Program-made: the position numbers and the translations under genes
Notes under the pieces: model-generated
Told to the model about the DNA's origin: nothing
Seen by the model: only the letters and a program-made list of their open reading frames with translations
Databases searched by the model: none
Shown: positions 24,932-33,236 of the stretch, piece after piece
Numbering within the stretch: position 1 is the first letter of the stretch
How the letters are laid out: every line of letters begins with the position of its first letter
NCBI GenBank assembly: GCA_002310235.1
Contig: DBYO01000008.1
Location: 1-55,553 of the forward strand
Direction: 5' to 3'
DNA from: Bacteroidales bacterium UBA1184
Lineage (GTDB): Bacteria > Bacteroidota > Bacteroidia > Bacteroidales > ML635J-15
Length of the DNA stretch: 55,553 nt

Positions 24932-25564
24932 ATGAACCGATTGATATTGTTGTATATGTTGCTGTTAAGCTGTTGTGTATTTGCGCAGAACGATACCACA
25001 AAGTCTCGCTCGAAGCAGCAGATTGAGTACCGACACAACATCTCGGCGCAGGTAAATCCTGCTGGCGATTACTTAGATCTGATGATTTCAAATCAGACCA
25101 CCGAAAGCAATTACGTGAACTGGCATAGCGCAATAAGATATACCTATACTGTGCATCCCAATATTCTAGTGGGCGCTGAAGCATCATATACGTCGTTTGA
25201 ATATTACAACGCCGATTCGCAAAAGGACAAGACCAAGCTGGAAATTGGCTATTGGTCGCACGATGTAGGAGCATTGGCAAGGTTCATATACAACAAGCCG
25301 CAGTGGTGCCGACCTTTTGCCGACATAGTAATAGGCTACCGCAGGTCATACGTTTTTGGCAAGGATTACAGCCCAGAGAGGAACAGTTATCTATATACAT
25401 ATAATAGGTTCCAGTGGTATGCCGCGGTTGGGGTGTCGTTCCGCTTCTGGCAAAACCATTTCAACATCGACCTTATGTGCAAGGCTTCTACATTGAGTTT
25501 TGCCGACTTGCGAAGGGTTACTTTCGGGTGGAAAATCGGCTATAATTTCAATTCAAAGAAATAA
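24932..25564 (+). CDS. Small outer-membrane beta-barrel protein, paralog A
   Basis: A 210-residue protein with a signal peptide (MNRLILLYMLLLSCCVFAQ). The mature part shows about eight amphipathic strands: EYRHNISAQVNPAGDYL, SAIRYTYTVHPNILVGAEASY, VGALARFIYNKPQWCRPFADI, FQWYAAVGVSFRFWQNHFNIDL and FGWKIGYNFN at the end. It is close to paralog C at 26343 along its whole length and more distantly related to B at 25657, and the same pattern appears at the C-terminus of the TonB receptor at 27946. Function unknown; expected location is the outer membrane. Confidence 0.78.
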   Translation: MNRLILLYMLLLSCCVFAQNDTTKSRSKQQIEYRHNISAQVNPAGDYLDLMISNQTTESNYVNWHSAIRYTYTVHPNILVGAEASYTSFEYYNADSQKDKTKLEIGYWSHDVGALARFIYNKPQWCRPFADIVIGYRRSYVFGKDYSPERNSYLYTYNRFQWYAAVGVSFRFWQNHFNIDLMCKASTLSFADLRRVTFGWKIGYNFNSKK

Positions 25565-25603
25565 ATGATATGCCCGAAAAGTTAAAAATCTGTTCGTTTC
25601 AAA

Positions 25604-25638
25604 ATATTTTTGTGCAATATTATACCTATCTTTGCGTT
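25604..25638 (+). promoter_or_regulatory. Promoter region of barrel gene B, copy of the one at 24871
   Basis: TATCTTTG (25627-25634) in the same sequence context as 24871-24908, evidence that promoter and gene were duplicated together. It lies 22 bases before the ATG at 25657. Confidence 0.65.
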
Positions 25639-25656
25639 GTAATATAAAACAAGGGA

Positions 25657-26340
25657 ATGAAACGATTGGTCATATTGATTTTTCTAGCAATAAGTTGCCT
25701 CTCTCTTGCTCAGCAACCATGTCGTTTTTGCGATACACTTACTCCATACAAGCACAGCATAAATGTACAAGTAAATCGGGTGTTCCCACACGCAAGGGAT
25801 TGGGGCGATTATATACTAGATAAGGGATACGGTACATACGACAAAGAAAACTATACTCAAGCTTTTTTTTCGAATATTCGTTATGGGTATAGAATTTTGC
25901 CGTTTTTGAGCATTGGCCCGGAATTCATATACGAAAACGAAAGAAGTACTTTGTCTTATCAGGAAACAGACGAAAATCAGAACTTGATAAATGAAAAAAT
26001 AGACGATGAAATAACAAGGCTTAAGGCTAGTGCATATGCCCGCTTATATGGCAATTGGCTACAAGTGTTCAAACCGTATGCCGACATAGATCTCGGCTAC
26101 TTCTATATGCGCGGAACATTGACCCCCCAAAATTCAAAGAGATCCGACCTTTTCTCGGATTATAAGATTCACAAGTTTGACTTCTATTTGGGCGCAGGAA
26201 TCTCGTTCATGATATGGAGAAACCATTTTAATATCGACCTTGGTGCAAAATATTCTCCTATTCGTTGGAGCAATATCTTTTCAAAAAAAGTCGTTTTCAC
26301 TTGGAAAATCGGGTATAACTTCAATGCCAAAAATAAATAG
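25657..26340 (+). CDS. Small outer-membrane beta-barrel protein, paralog B
   Basis: A 227-residue protein with a signal peptide (MKRLVILIFLAISCLSLAQ) and a CRFC pair just after it. Strand pattern as in A and C but diverged: YKHSINVQVN, IRYGYRILPFLSIGPEFIY, VFKPYADIDLGYFYMRG, FYLGAGISFMIWRNHFNIDL, VFTWKIGYNFN. It is the member that most resembles the C-terminal extension of the TonB receptor at 27946 (compare LPFLSIGPEF with LKWLSVGVEI). The stop is 2 bases before paralog C, so B and C are co-transcribed. Confidence 0.76.
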   Translation: MKRLVILIFLAISCLSLAQQPCRFCDTLTPYKHSINVQVNRVFPHARDWGDYILDKGYGTYDKENYTQAFFSNIRYGYRILPFLSIGPEFIYENERSTLSYQETDENQNLINEKIDDEITRLKASAYARLYGNWLQVFKPYADIDLGYFYMRGTLTPQNSKRSDLFSDYKIHKFDFYLGAGISFMIWRNHFNIDLGAKYSPIRWSNIFSKKVVFTWKIGYNFNAKNK

Positions 26341-26342
26341 AT

Positions 26343-26981
26343 ATGAATAGGATAATTGCAATATTGGTATTTTTTCTCCTTTCGCTGCCGTTGTTCGCGC
26401 AGAACGACAGCATAAAGTTACGTCCCAAGCAGCAGATTGAGTATCGGCACAACATATCGGCGAATGTAAGTCCTGTAGGAGTATATTTGAAGCATATGAT
26501 TTCTAATGGGACTACGGAATCTAGTCTAGTCGGATGGAATGCTGCTATTAGATATACATACACTATCCATCCGAACATATTGATTGGAGGAGAAGCGTCG
26601 TACTTCTCATTCGAATCTTTTTCTGGCAATTCACAAAAGAATCAAGGCGAAAGAAAGAATGGCTACTGGGTATACTATTATGGACCAATGGTGCGATTTG
26701 TATACAATGGTTTGAAATGGTGCCGTCCATTTGCCGATATAGAAATGGGTTATCGAAGACTATATTGGTTCCATGAAGACCTTCTTAGTCAAGAGGTGAA
26801 CAAGCCTAAACTTATGGACATCCGCAATAGTTTTCAGTGGTATGCTGCCGCTGGTGTATCGTTCCGATTCTGGAAAAATCACTTCAACATCGATGTTATG
26901 TTTCGGGCATCAAATTGGTATTATATCGGAGGAAAATGGGATGTTACTTGGAAAATCGGTTATAACTTTAACGGCAAATGA
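26343..26981 (+). CDS. Small outer-membrane beta-barrel protein, paralog C
   Basis: A 212-residue protein with a signal peptide (MNRIIAILVFFLLSLPLFAQ). Very close to paralog A: both have KQQIEYRHNISA, IRYTYT-HPNIL-G-EASY, WCRPFADI-GYRR, FQWYAA-GVSFRFW-NHFNID and WKIGYNFN. Despite that closeness it lacks its own copy of the promoter, being 2 bases after B. Its last 4 bases overlap the DUF4249 gene, tying the barrels to the TonB receptor operon. Confidence 0.78.
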   Translation: MNRIIAILVFFLLSLPLFAQNDSIKLRPKQQIEYRHNISANVSPVGVYLKHMISNGTTESSLVGWNAAIRYTYTIHPNILIGGEASYFSFESFSGNSQKNQGERKNGYWVYYYGPMVRFVYNGLKWCRPFADIEMGYRRLYWFHEDLLSQEVNKPKLMDIRNSFQWYAAAGVSFRFWKNHFNIDVMFRASNWYYIGGKWDVTWKIGYNFNGK

Positions 26982-27949
26982 AAATAAGGATTTACATATT
27001 AGTTTTTCTGCTTACATTTTTCTCTTCATGCAATCGGAAAATCGACTTTGACTTTCCCGATGTGGAGCCTGCCATAGTAATAAACTCTATAATTACTCCG
27101 GAATCGCCTATTAGCGTGAATATCTCCGCAGTAATGCCTATTGCAGAGGATTCCTATACTGTGGTGTATGATACTGTTGCAATTGGGACTATTTATTCCC
27201 TACATGTACCAAAGCCAAAGTATTGTATCGAAGATGCTTCTGTTTTGATATACGAGGATGGTGTGTTGTTGTGTTCACTAGAATATACCGAAGATGGCTA
27301 TTATATTTCGGACAAATACCCTAAAGTAGGTTCTACATATACCCTAATAGTAAATGCTCCGGGTTATAAGGAATGTAAGGCGACAACAACATTGTACAAT
27401 ATGCCAGTGCTCAGTAACATGAGTTTTCGCGATACGGTTTCTGTTGACCAAGAAGGCTATCCTTTGTCGAAATTAAGTTTTACGATAACAGACAATGATC
27501 CTAATTGTAATTTCTACGAAATGAGTTGCAGGGCTGTAAGCGACAAATATAATGTTGAATATGACTGGGTTTATTTCAATAAGTCTCGCAACACCGACAA
27601 GGTGCTTACACAAAGCGAGAGTTTGCCATTCAATGACCGTGTGTTATTATTTACCGACAAATATTTCAGCAATAGTAGTTACAACTTGGATGTCATATAT
27701 AGCTACATGACATACGTGGCAATGGCAAAGTACGACCTCGAAATAACTGTAAAGGCAATTTCTGAATCGTACTACGAATATCGTCGCAGCCGTATAATGC
27801 AGGACTATCAGGAAGAGGGACTTTTCGAAAATTTAGCAAACGGAGAGACACTTTCCTCTATTCCTGTTGACATATACTCAAATATTGAAAACGGATACGG
27901 CATCTTTGCTTCATATTCCACAATGACCGACACGATAATGCGCAAATGA
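26978..27949 (+). CDS. DUF4249 family lipoprotein
   Basis: A 323-residue lipoprotein with signal MKIRIYILVFLLTFFSSC, Cys 18. It has the family's usual N-terminal line of a mature lipoprotein followed by 'VEPAIVINSIITPESPISVN', Ig-like beta segments (VLIYEDGVLLCSLEY, VGSTYTLIVNAPGYKECKAT) and a later IFASYSTMTDTI. DUF4249 genes are commonly found directly before TonB-dependent receptor genes in Bacteroidetes, as here, with 4-base overlaps to both neighbours. The protein is probably an outer-membrane partner of the receptor, possibly covering its extracellular side; that role is inference. Confidence 0.8.
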   Translation: MKIRIYILVFLLTFFSSCNRKIDFDFPDVEPAIVINSIITPESPISVNISAVMPIAEDSYTVVYDTVAIGTIYSLHVPKPKYCIEDASVLIYEDGVLLCSLEYTEDGYYISDKYPKVGSTYTLIVNAPGYKECKATTTLYNMPVLSNMSFRDTVSVDQEGYPLSKLSFTITDNDPNCNFYEMSCRAVSDKYNVEYDWVYFNKSRNTDKVLTQSESLPFNDRVLLFTDKYFSNSSYNLDVIYSYMTYVAMAKYDLEITVKAISESYYEYRRSRIMQDYQEEGLFENLANGETLSSIPVDIYSNIENGYGIFASYSTMTDTIMRK

Positions 27950-30792
27950 AAAATGCAAAGCACATATTGATATTTGTAATAGTGGCAATGTTTTGCGGTC
28001 ATGTATCGGCGCAGGACGTAAAATTGTCGGGATATGTTGTAAGCGAAGGTTCGCGCGACCGTATTCCCGATGCCAACCTTAGCGACGTGTATTCGGGCAG
28101 AGGCACTTCGACAAACGAGTTTGGTTACTATGAAATGTATTTCAAAAGCGGTGACAGCGTACTGATAAATGTATCTCATATTTCATACACCGAAACAATG
28201 TTCGCTCTGAAACTTACGAAAAATACTCATTTCGACATCATAATGAAGCAAGGACATACACTTTCGGAAGTTACCGTAACTGAAAAGATGCCGATTGAGA
28301 AGCGCTTGGAAGTGAGCACTATGCGGCTCTCTGGCAAGCAAATAAAATACATCCCATCCATTGGTGGCGAACCCGACATAATGCGAGCCTTCCAAATGAT
28401 GCCAGGCGTGGGCGCTGGCAACGAAAGCCGTGCAGGTATAAGTGTACGTGGTGGCGACTTCGGTCAAAATCTTTACATCCTCGACGGAACACCTCTCTTC
28501 AGTGTAAACCACATTGGTGGAATCCTTTCGACCTTCGATGCCGACATTGTTGAGAGCGCCAACCTGATAAAAGGCGGATTCCCTGCCAATTATGGAGGAC
28601 GGTTGTCATCGGTTATGGAGGTGGAAACACGCAATGTGGAGGACATGACGCGCGGAAACCTCACCATCGGTCTGCTCGACTGCAAACTGAATCTCGGTGG
28701 ACCATTGAAAAACAAAAAGACCTCGATGTTGTTCTCGATACGTCGGTTTATGTACGATATCATTATGTATCCTGCCTCTTCGCTGTTTCTTCACGACCAG
28801 AAAATAGCCTACACATTCTGGGATTTAAACTTCAAGATAAACCATAAGTTTAACGATAAGAACACTTTGCGTTTTGGGACCTATATTGGTGATGACATAT
28901 ACAAAATCGGTAACGATGTTTACGGTAGGCGTGATGTTTCGCGTTATCGTATTTCTGGAGGCAACAAGATGGCCTCGCTGAAATGGGATCACAAATTCGA
29001 CGACCGCACCACCAGTCGCATAAATCTCAGTCTTACCGACTATCATAGTACGAGCCTTGCAAAGTTCCACGACACACATAACTATGATTCAATATATTCG
29101 CTTGTGTTCAAAAATGCGGTAAACATAATGGATGTTCGCCTTGCCGCCGACATAAATTGGAAAATGTGGGGAAAATCGGTACTTCGTGCTGGAATTACCG
29201 AATCGCTGTTCGTGTCGTTGCCATATAGTACAAGGTTGCAGAGTTATGTAAACGACTCGCTTGTGTACGAAGGTAAAGACCGTGCTCCTCACATTTATTC
29301 CAACGAAACATCGGCATATATTCTTGGCGAAATGTATTTCGGGAAATACGTGTCGTCCAACATCGGTTTCCGTATGGTACATTATTACGACATAGGTGGC
29401 AGAAAGTCGTACTGGCAACCCGAACCTCGCGCTTTAATAATGTTCCATATTCCAAAGGCATTTACAATAAAAATGGCCTATTCAAGAATACATCAGAACA
29501 TACAGTGTGTTACGGGCAATGTTATGAACGTTTATGCCGACCGCTGGATAATTTCAGCGGGAAGACTTCAACCAGCAAAATCGGACCAGTTTGATATTGG
29601 CATAGCACGTAGTTTTCTCGACGGAATGCTCGAAACATCAATTGATGCCTATTACAAGAAGATGTCAAACCTTGCTATGATGAAACGTAACATTTCGGTT
29701 GAAGGTATGGTCGAAAATATTACCGACCTCGACTTGCTTGCAACTGGAGGCAATGGAAAGGCAATGGGTATAGAATTTCTGCTAACTAAGACACGCGGAA
29801 GTCTTACTGGATTTATGGGCTATTCGCTTTCGCGAAACATCAGACAATTCGATGGCATAAACAAAGGAGAGTACTTCCTTGCCGACAACGACCGTACGCA
29901 TAGTTTCAGCATTTCGCTCAACTGGGCGATAAGCGATAAGTTTTCAATTTCGGCAAACTGGGCAATAGCGTCAGGTGCACCTATAACCGTTCCCGTCGGG
30001 TATATTTACAACGAAGACGGAATTTTCTCTTATGTATATGATGGAATTTCTAATTACAGAATGAAACCTTATCATCGTCTCGATGTTGGTTTCAATTTTG
30101 TAAAATCGTTGCACTGGGGGGAAAGAACGCTTACTCTTAGTGTAATAAATGCTTATAATAGAAAGAATCCATATCTATACTATATTGATTATGGCGGCAA
30201 TATGCATCAGTTAAGTATATTCCCGTTCTTGCCAGCAATTTCATACAGCGTCAATTTCAACAAAGTGAGCCTGCTCGAACGTATAAGACCTTACAAAGAG
30301 TCGCAGAAAGAGCATCAGGAAATTTTTCTACAACATTCCATCGGTTTTCAGTTAAATCCGTATCTAGGCGATATAAAGAGCTACAAGCCATTGGTTTTTG
30401 CAGGACGCTATAGCTTCAGCATTCTGAAATGGCTTTCGGTGGGTGTCGAGATTTCGGGCTTCAGCGAAAACAAGACAATCAATGACTTTTCACATAAAAT
30501 CAGCCTCGATACCCGCTACGGACTACTATGTCGCGTAAAATATCCATACCTGAAATATTTCCATCCGTTCTTTGAAGTGTCTGCTTATTATGGACATGTA
30601 AAAGAAGAAACCTTAGGGTTAAATTCAGAAATCAAAAAGTCCGACTATTTCTCTGGATATGCCGCTCCTGGTATTTCGGTAAATATGTTCCGCAAGCGCA
30701 TTTCTTTCGACTTTTTCTACAAGTTCTCACCACGCAAAATCATCAACAACAAGTATCATGTGCTGACGTGGAGACTGAATTTTAACTTTTAG
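27946..30792 (+). CDS. TonB-dependent receptor with an extra C-terminal small-barrel domain
   Basis: A 948-residue outer-membrane receptor with a signal peptide ending HVSAQ. Domains: carboxypeptidase-regulatory-like (about 25-105, LSGYVVSEGSRDRIPDAN), plug (about 110-225, MMPGVGAGNESRAGISVRGGD, LYILDGTPLFSVNHIGG), and a 22-strand-type barrel to about residue 770, ending in ISYSVNF as expected for a barrel C-terminus. A charged linker (LLERIRPYKESQKEH) then leads to about 155 residues that repeat the strand pattern of the three upstream barrels: HSIGFQLNPYLGD, GRYSFSILKWLSVGVEISGF, YAAPGISVNMFRKRISFDFF, LTWRLNFNF. The ligand is unknown. Last gene of the barrel-DUF4249 unit; no terminator seen. 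Confidence 0.88.
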   Translation: MKNAKHILIFVIVAMFCGHVSAQDVKLSGYVVSEGSRDRIPDANLSDVYSGRGTSTNEFGYYEMYFKSGDSVLINVSHISYTETMFALKLTKNTHFDIIMKQGHTLSEVTVTEKMPIEKRLEVSTMRLSGKQIKYIPSIGGEPDIMRAFQMMPGVGAGNESRAGISVRGGDFGQNLYILDGTPLFSVNHIGGILSTFDADIVESANLIKGGFPANYGGRLSSVMEVETRNVEDMTRGNLTIGLLDCKLNLGGPLKNKKTSMLFSIRRFMYDIIMYPASSLFLHDQKIAYTFWDLNFKINHKFNDKNTLRFGTYIGDDIYKIGNDVYGRRDVSRYRISGGNKMASLKWDHKFDDRTTSRINLSLTDYHSTSLAKFHDTHNYDSIYSLVFKNAVNIMDVRLAADINWKMWGKSVLRAGITESLFVSLPYSTRLQSYVNDSLVYEGKDRAPHIYSNETSAYILGEMYFGKYVSSNIGFRMVHYYDIGGRKSYWQPEPRALIMFHIPKAFTIKMAYSRIHQNIQCVTGNVMNVYADRWIISAGRLQPAKSDQFDIGIARSFLDGMLETSIDAYYKKMSNLAMMKRNISVEGMVENITDLDLLATGGNGKAMGIEFLLTKTRGSLTGFMGYSLSRNIRQFDGINKGEYFLADNDRTHSFSISLNWAISDKFSISANWAIASGAPITVPVGYIYNEDGIFSYVYDGISNYRMKPYHRLDVGFNFVKSLHWGERTLTLSVINAYNRKNPYLYYIDYGGNMHQLSIFPFLPAISYSVNFNKVSLLERIRPYKESQKEHQEIFLQHSIGFQLNPYLGDIKSYKPLVFAGRYSFSILKWLSVGVEISGFSENKTINDFSHKISLDTRYGLLCRVKYPYLKYFHPFFEVSAYYGHVKEETLGLNSEIKKSDYFSGYAAPGISVNMFRKRISFDFFYKFSPRKIINNKYHVLTWRLNFNF

Positions 30793-30822
30793 CAATTAGC
30801 AAAAATCTGTTCATAAAAAATG

Positions 30823-30854
30823 TTTGGCGAGGTAGAAAAATCGCTCTACATTTG
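30823..30854 (+). promoter_or_regulatory. Promoter of hppA
   Basis: TTTG (30823-30826), 20 bases, TACATTTG (30847-30854): a close match to the Bacteroidetes vegetative consensus, with a 77-base leader to the ATG at 30932. Confidence 0.7.
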
Positions 30855-30931
30855 CGCTCCGAAGATACGAAGCCATAATTTGTGTGTGCTTTTGTATCTC
30901 GTTGGTAGTTAGTAATTTAAAATTTATTTAT

Positions 30932-33121
30932 ATGAAGTGGATTATTTATTTGGCGTTGGCTGCATCAGTAATTGCCTTGCTTTTTGCCTATATCTTTTTT
31001 AGGCAGATGATAAAGGCCGATGAGGGTACCGACCTCATGAAAAAGATTGCCCGCCATGTAAGGAGTGGTGCTATGGCTTACCTGAAGCAGCAGTACAAGG
31101 TCGTGATAATTGTTTTTGTCATCCTTGCTGTTGTATTTGGTGTAATGTCATTTTTCGGATTGCAGAACGAATGGGTATGGTTTGCTTTCCTGACTGGAGG
31201 TTTCTTTTCGGGATTGGCAGGATTCTTTGGCATGAAGACTGCAACATACGCATCGGCACGTACAGCCAATGCTGCACGTAAATCGCTTAACAGCGGTTTG
31301 CAGGTGGCTTTCAGGTCGGGTGCTGTGATGGGTCTTGTTGTTGTGGGGCTTGCTCTGCTCGATGTTTCGGTATGGTTCATCGTACTCGATTATTTCATTC
31401 CAGCCGAGAATCACCTTATAATAATAACAACAACCATGCTTACCTTTGGCATGGGTGCTTCTACACAGGCATTGTTTGCCCGCGTGGGTGGCGGTATTTA
31501 CACCAAGGCTGCAGATGTTGGCGCCGACCTCGTAGGTAAGACCGAATACAATATTCCCGAGGACGATCCGCGCAATCCTGCAACAATTGCCGACAACGTT
31601 GGCGACAACGTCGGTGACGTGGCAGGTATGGGCGCCGACCTTTACGAAAGCTATGCAGGTTCGATACTTGCAACTATGGCTCTCGGTGCATCGGCATTTG
31701 CAACATCGGCAGTGGAGGGAATGCAGTTGAAGGCTGTTCTTGCACCATCGCTTATAGCAGCAGTGGGCGTTATCCTTTCGCTGTTTGGGATTTTCCTCGT
31801 TCGCACTAAGGAAGATGCTGGCATGAAGCAGTTGCTTTCTGCTTTGTCGCGTGGTACAAATACCGCTGCAGTACTTATCGCAGTGGCTACATTCGGAATA
31901 TTTGCATGGCTCTTCGGAACCGAAACCAACCAGTGGTGGCAGGTATCTCTGTCGGTGGTTGTTGGTTTGCTTGCAGGTGTAATCATAGGTAAGTCAACCG
32001 AATATTATACATCGCAATCATATCGTCCGACACAGAAAGTTGCAGAAAGTTCGGAAACAGGACCAGCAACAGTTATAATATCTGGTTTGGGCTTGGGTAT
32101 GCTATCGACAGCAATTCCAGTAGTTACTGTCGGAATTGCAATAGTGCTAGCGTATTTGTGTGCAAATGGATTCAATCTGGAATTTACGGCAGAAAATCTC
32201 AGTCTAGGACTTTATGGTATTGGAATCGCTGCCGTAGGTATGCTCTCGACGTTGGGTATAACTCTTGCTACCGATGCTTATGGACCTATTGCCGACAATG
32301 CTGGCGGTAATGCCGAAATGAGTGGACTCGATCCCGAAGTGCGCAAGCGTACCGATGCTCTCGATGCACTTGGCAACACAACGGCTGCTACAGGCAAGGG
32401 CTTTGCTATTGGTTCGGCAGCTCTTACAGCACTTGCTTTGCTGGCTTCCTATATCGAGGAGATAAAAATGGCTTTGATACGTGTAGGCGAAGCTTTGCCA
32501 AATGGCGTTGAGGCTGCCAAAGCTACATTGGTCGATTTTATGGAAGCATACAATGTGAACCTTATGAATCCTATGGTTCTTGTAGGTGTTTTCATTGGTG
32601 CGATGATGGCATTTGTTTTCTGCGGAATGACAATGAATGCTGTTGGTCGTGCTGCTCAGAAGATGGTGGAGGAGGTGCGCCGTCAGTTCCGCACCATTGC
32701 TGGTATTCTCGAAGGCAAGGCAGAACCTGACTACGAGCGTTGCGTAGCAATATCGACCAAGGGCGCACAACGTGAAATGCTTTTCCCGTCAATACTTGCA
32801 ATCTTGGTTCCTGTGATTACTGGATTGGTACTTGGCGTTCCTGGAGTGCTTGGTCTGCTCATCGGCGGCTTGTCGTGCGGATTTGTACTTGCTGTGTTCA
32901 TGGCTAACGCTGGTGGTGCATGGGACAATGCCAAAAAGTATGTCGAGGAAGGAAATTTTGGAGGGAAAGGTTCTGAAAACCACAAGGCTACTGTTGTGGG
33001 CGATACTGTTGGTGACCCGTTTAAGGATACATCGGGACCATCGCTCAACATACTTATTAAACTTATGAGTATGGTCAGCATAGTAATGGCAGGTCTTACA
33101 GCAAGCTGCCATCTATTGTAA
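30932..33121 (+). CDS. hppA: Membrane-bound ion-translocating pyrophosphatase, K+-dependent type
   Basis: Hydrolyses pyrophosphate and pumps H+ and/or Na+ across the inner membrane. 729 residues with about 16 membrane segments; the ATG at 30932 is used because upstream codons lie in the leader. Active-site motifs: DPRNPATIADNVGDNVGDVAG, TDAYGPIADNAGGNAEM, and near the C-terminus AGGAWDNAKKYVEEG and GDTVGDPFKDTSGPSLN. The stretch GNTTAATGKGFAIG has Ala where K+-independent enzymes have Lys, which marks the K+-dependent subfamily. That subfamily includes H+, Na+ and dual pumps; the transported ion cannot be decided by eye. Confidence 0.95.
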   Translation: MKWIIYLALAASVIALLFAYIFFRQMIKADEGTDLMKKIARHVRSGAMAYLKQQYKVVIIVFVILAVVFGVMSFFGLQNEWVWFAFLTGGFFSGLAGFFGMKTATYASARTANAARKSLNSGLQVAFRSGAVMGLVVVGLALLDVSVWFIVLDYFIPAENHLIIITTTMLTFGMGASTQALFARVGGGIYTKAADVGADLVGKTEYNIPEDDPRNPATIADNVGDNVGDVAGMGADLYESYAGSILATMALGASAFATSAVEGMQLKAVLAPSLIAAVGVILSLFGIFLVRTKEDAGMKQLLSALSRGTNTAAVLIAVATFGIFAWLFGTETNQWWQVSLSVVVGLLAGVIIGKSTEYYTSQSYRPTQKVAESSETGPATVIISGLGLGMLSTAIPVVTVGIAIVLAYLCANGFNLEFTAENLSLGLYGIGIAAVGMLSTLGITLATDAYGPIADNAGGNAEMSGLDPEVRKRTDALDALGNTTAATGKGFAIGSAALTALALLASYIEEIKMALIRVGEALPNGVEAAKATLVDFMEAYNVNLMNPMVLVGVFIGAMMAFVFCGMTMNAVGRAAQKMVEEVRRQFRTIAGILEGKAEPDYERCVAISTKGAQREMLFPSILAILVPVITGLVLGVPGVLGLLIGGLSCGFVLAVFMANAGGAWDNAKKYVEEGNFGGKGSENHKATVVGDTVGDPFKDTSGPSLNILIKLMSMVSIVMAGLTASCHLL

Positions 33122-33123
33122 TA

Positions 33124-33145
33124 GCTCGTTGAGCAAAGTCGAAAC
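33124..33145. repeat. Possible remnant of a dispersed intergenic repeat
   Basis: GTTGAGCAAAGTCGAAAC with a small GCTC-GTT-GAGC hairpin at its left end. It resembles a repeat I remember from many Bacteroidetes intergenic regions. Single copy in this window. Confidence 0.35.
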
Positions 33146-33164
33146 AGCGGTTTTATAATATTGT

Positions 33165-33199
33165 AAAAAGGGAATGTAACATATTTACATTCCCTTTTT
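33165..33199. terminator. Bidirectional terminator between hppA and tamB
   Basis: AAAAAGGGAATGTAA (33165-33179) is the exact reverse complement of 33185-33199, with a CATAT loop. The A- and T-runs make it effective in both directions. Confidence 0.9.
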
Positions 33200-33208
33200 G
33201 CTTATATC

Positions 33209-33236
33209 GTTGAGATACAATATTTTGCGTCTTTAC
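33209..33236. repeat. Degenerate copy of the RAYT-type palindrome at the end of tamB
   Basis: Aligned with the reverse complement of copy 1 at 2300-2327 this 28-base stretch differs at four positions; it keeps CAATATTTTGCGTCT. It overlaps the tamB stop codon (33233-33235). Confidence 0.6.
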
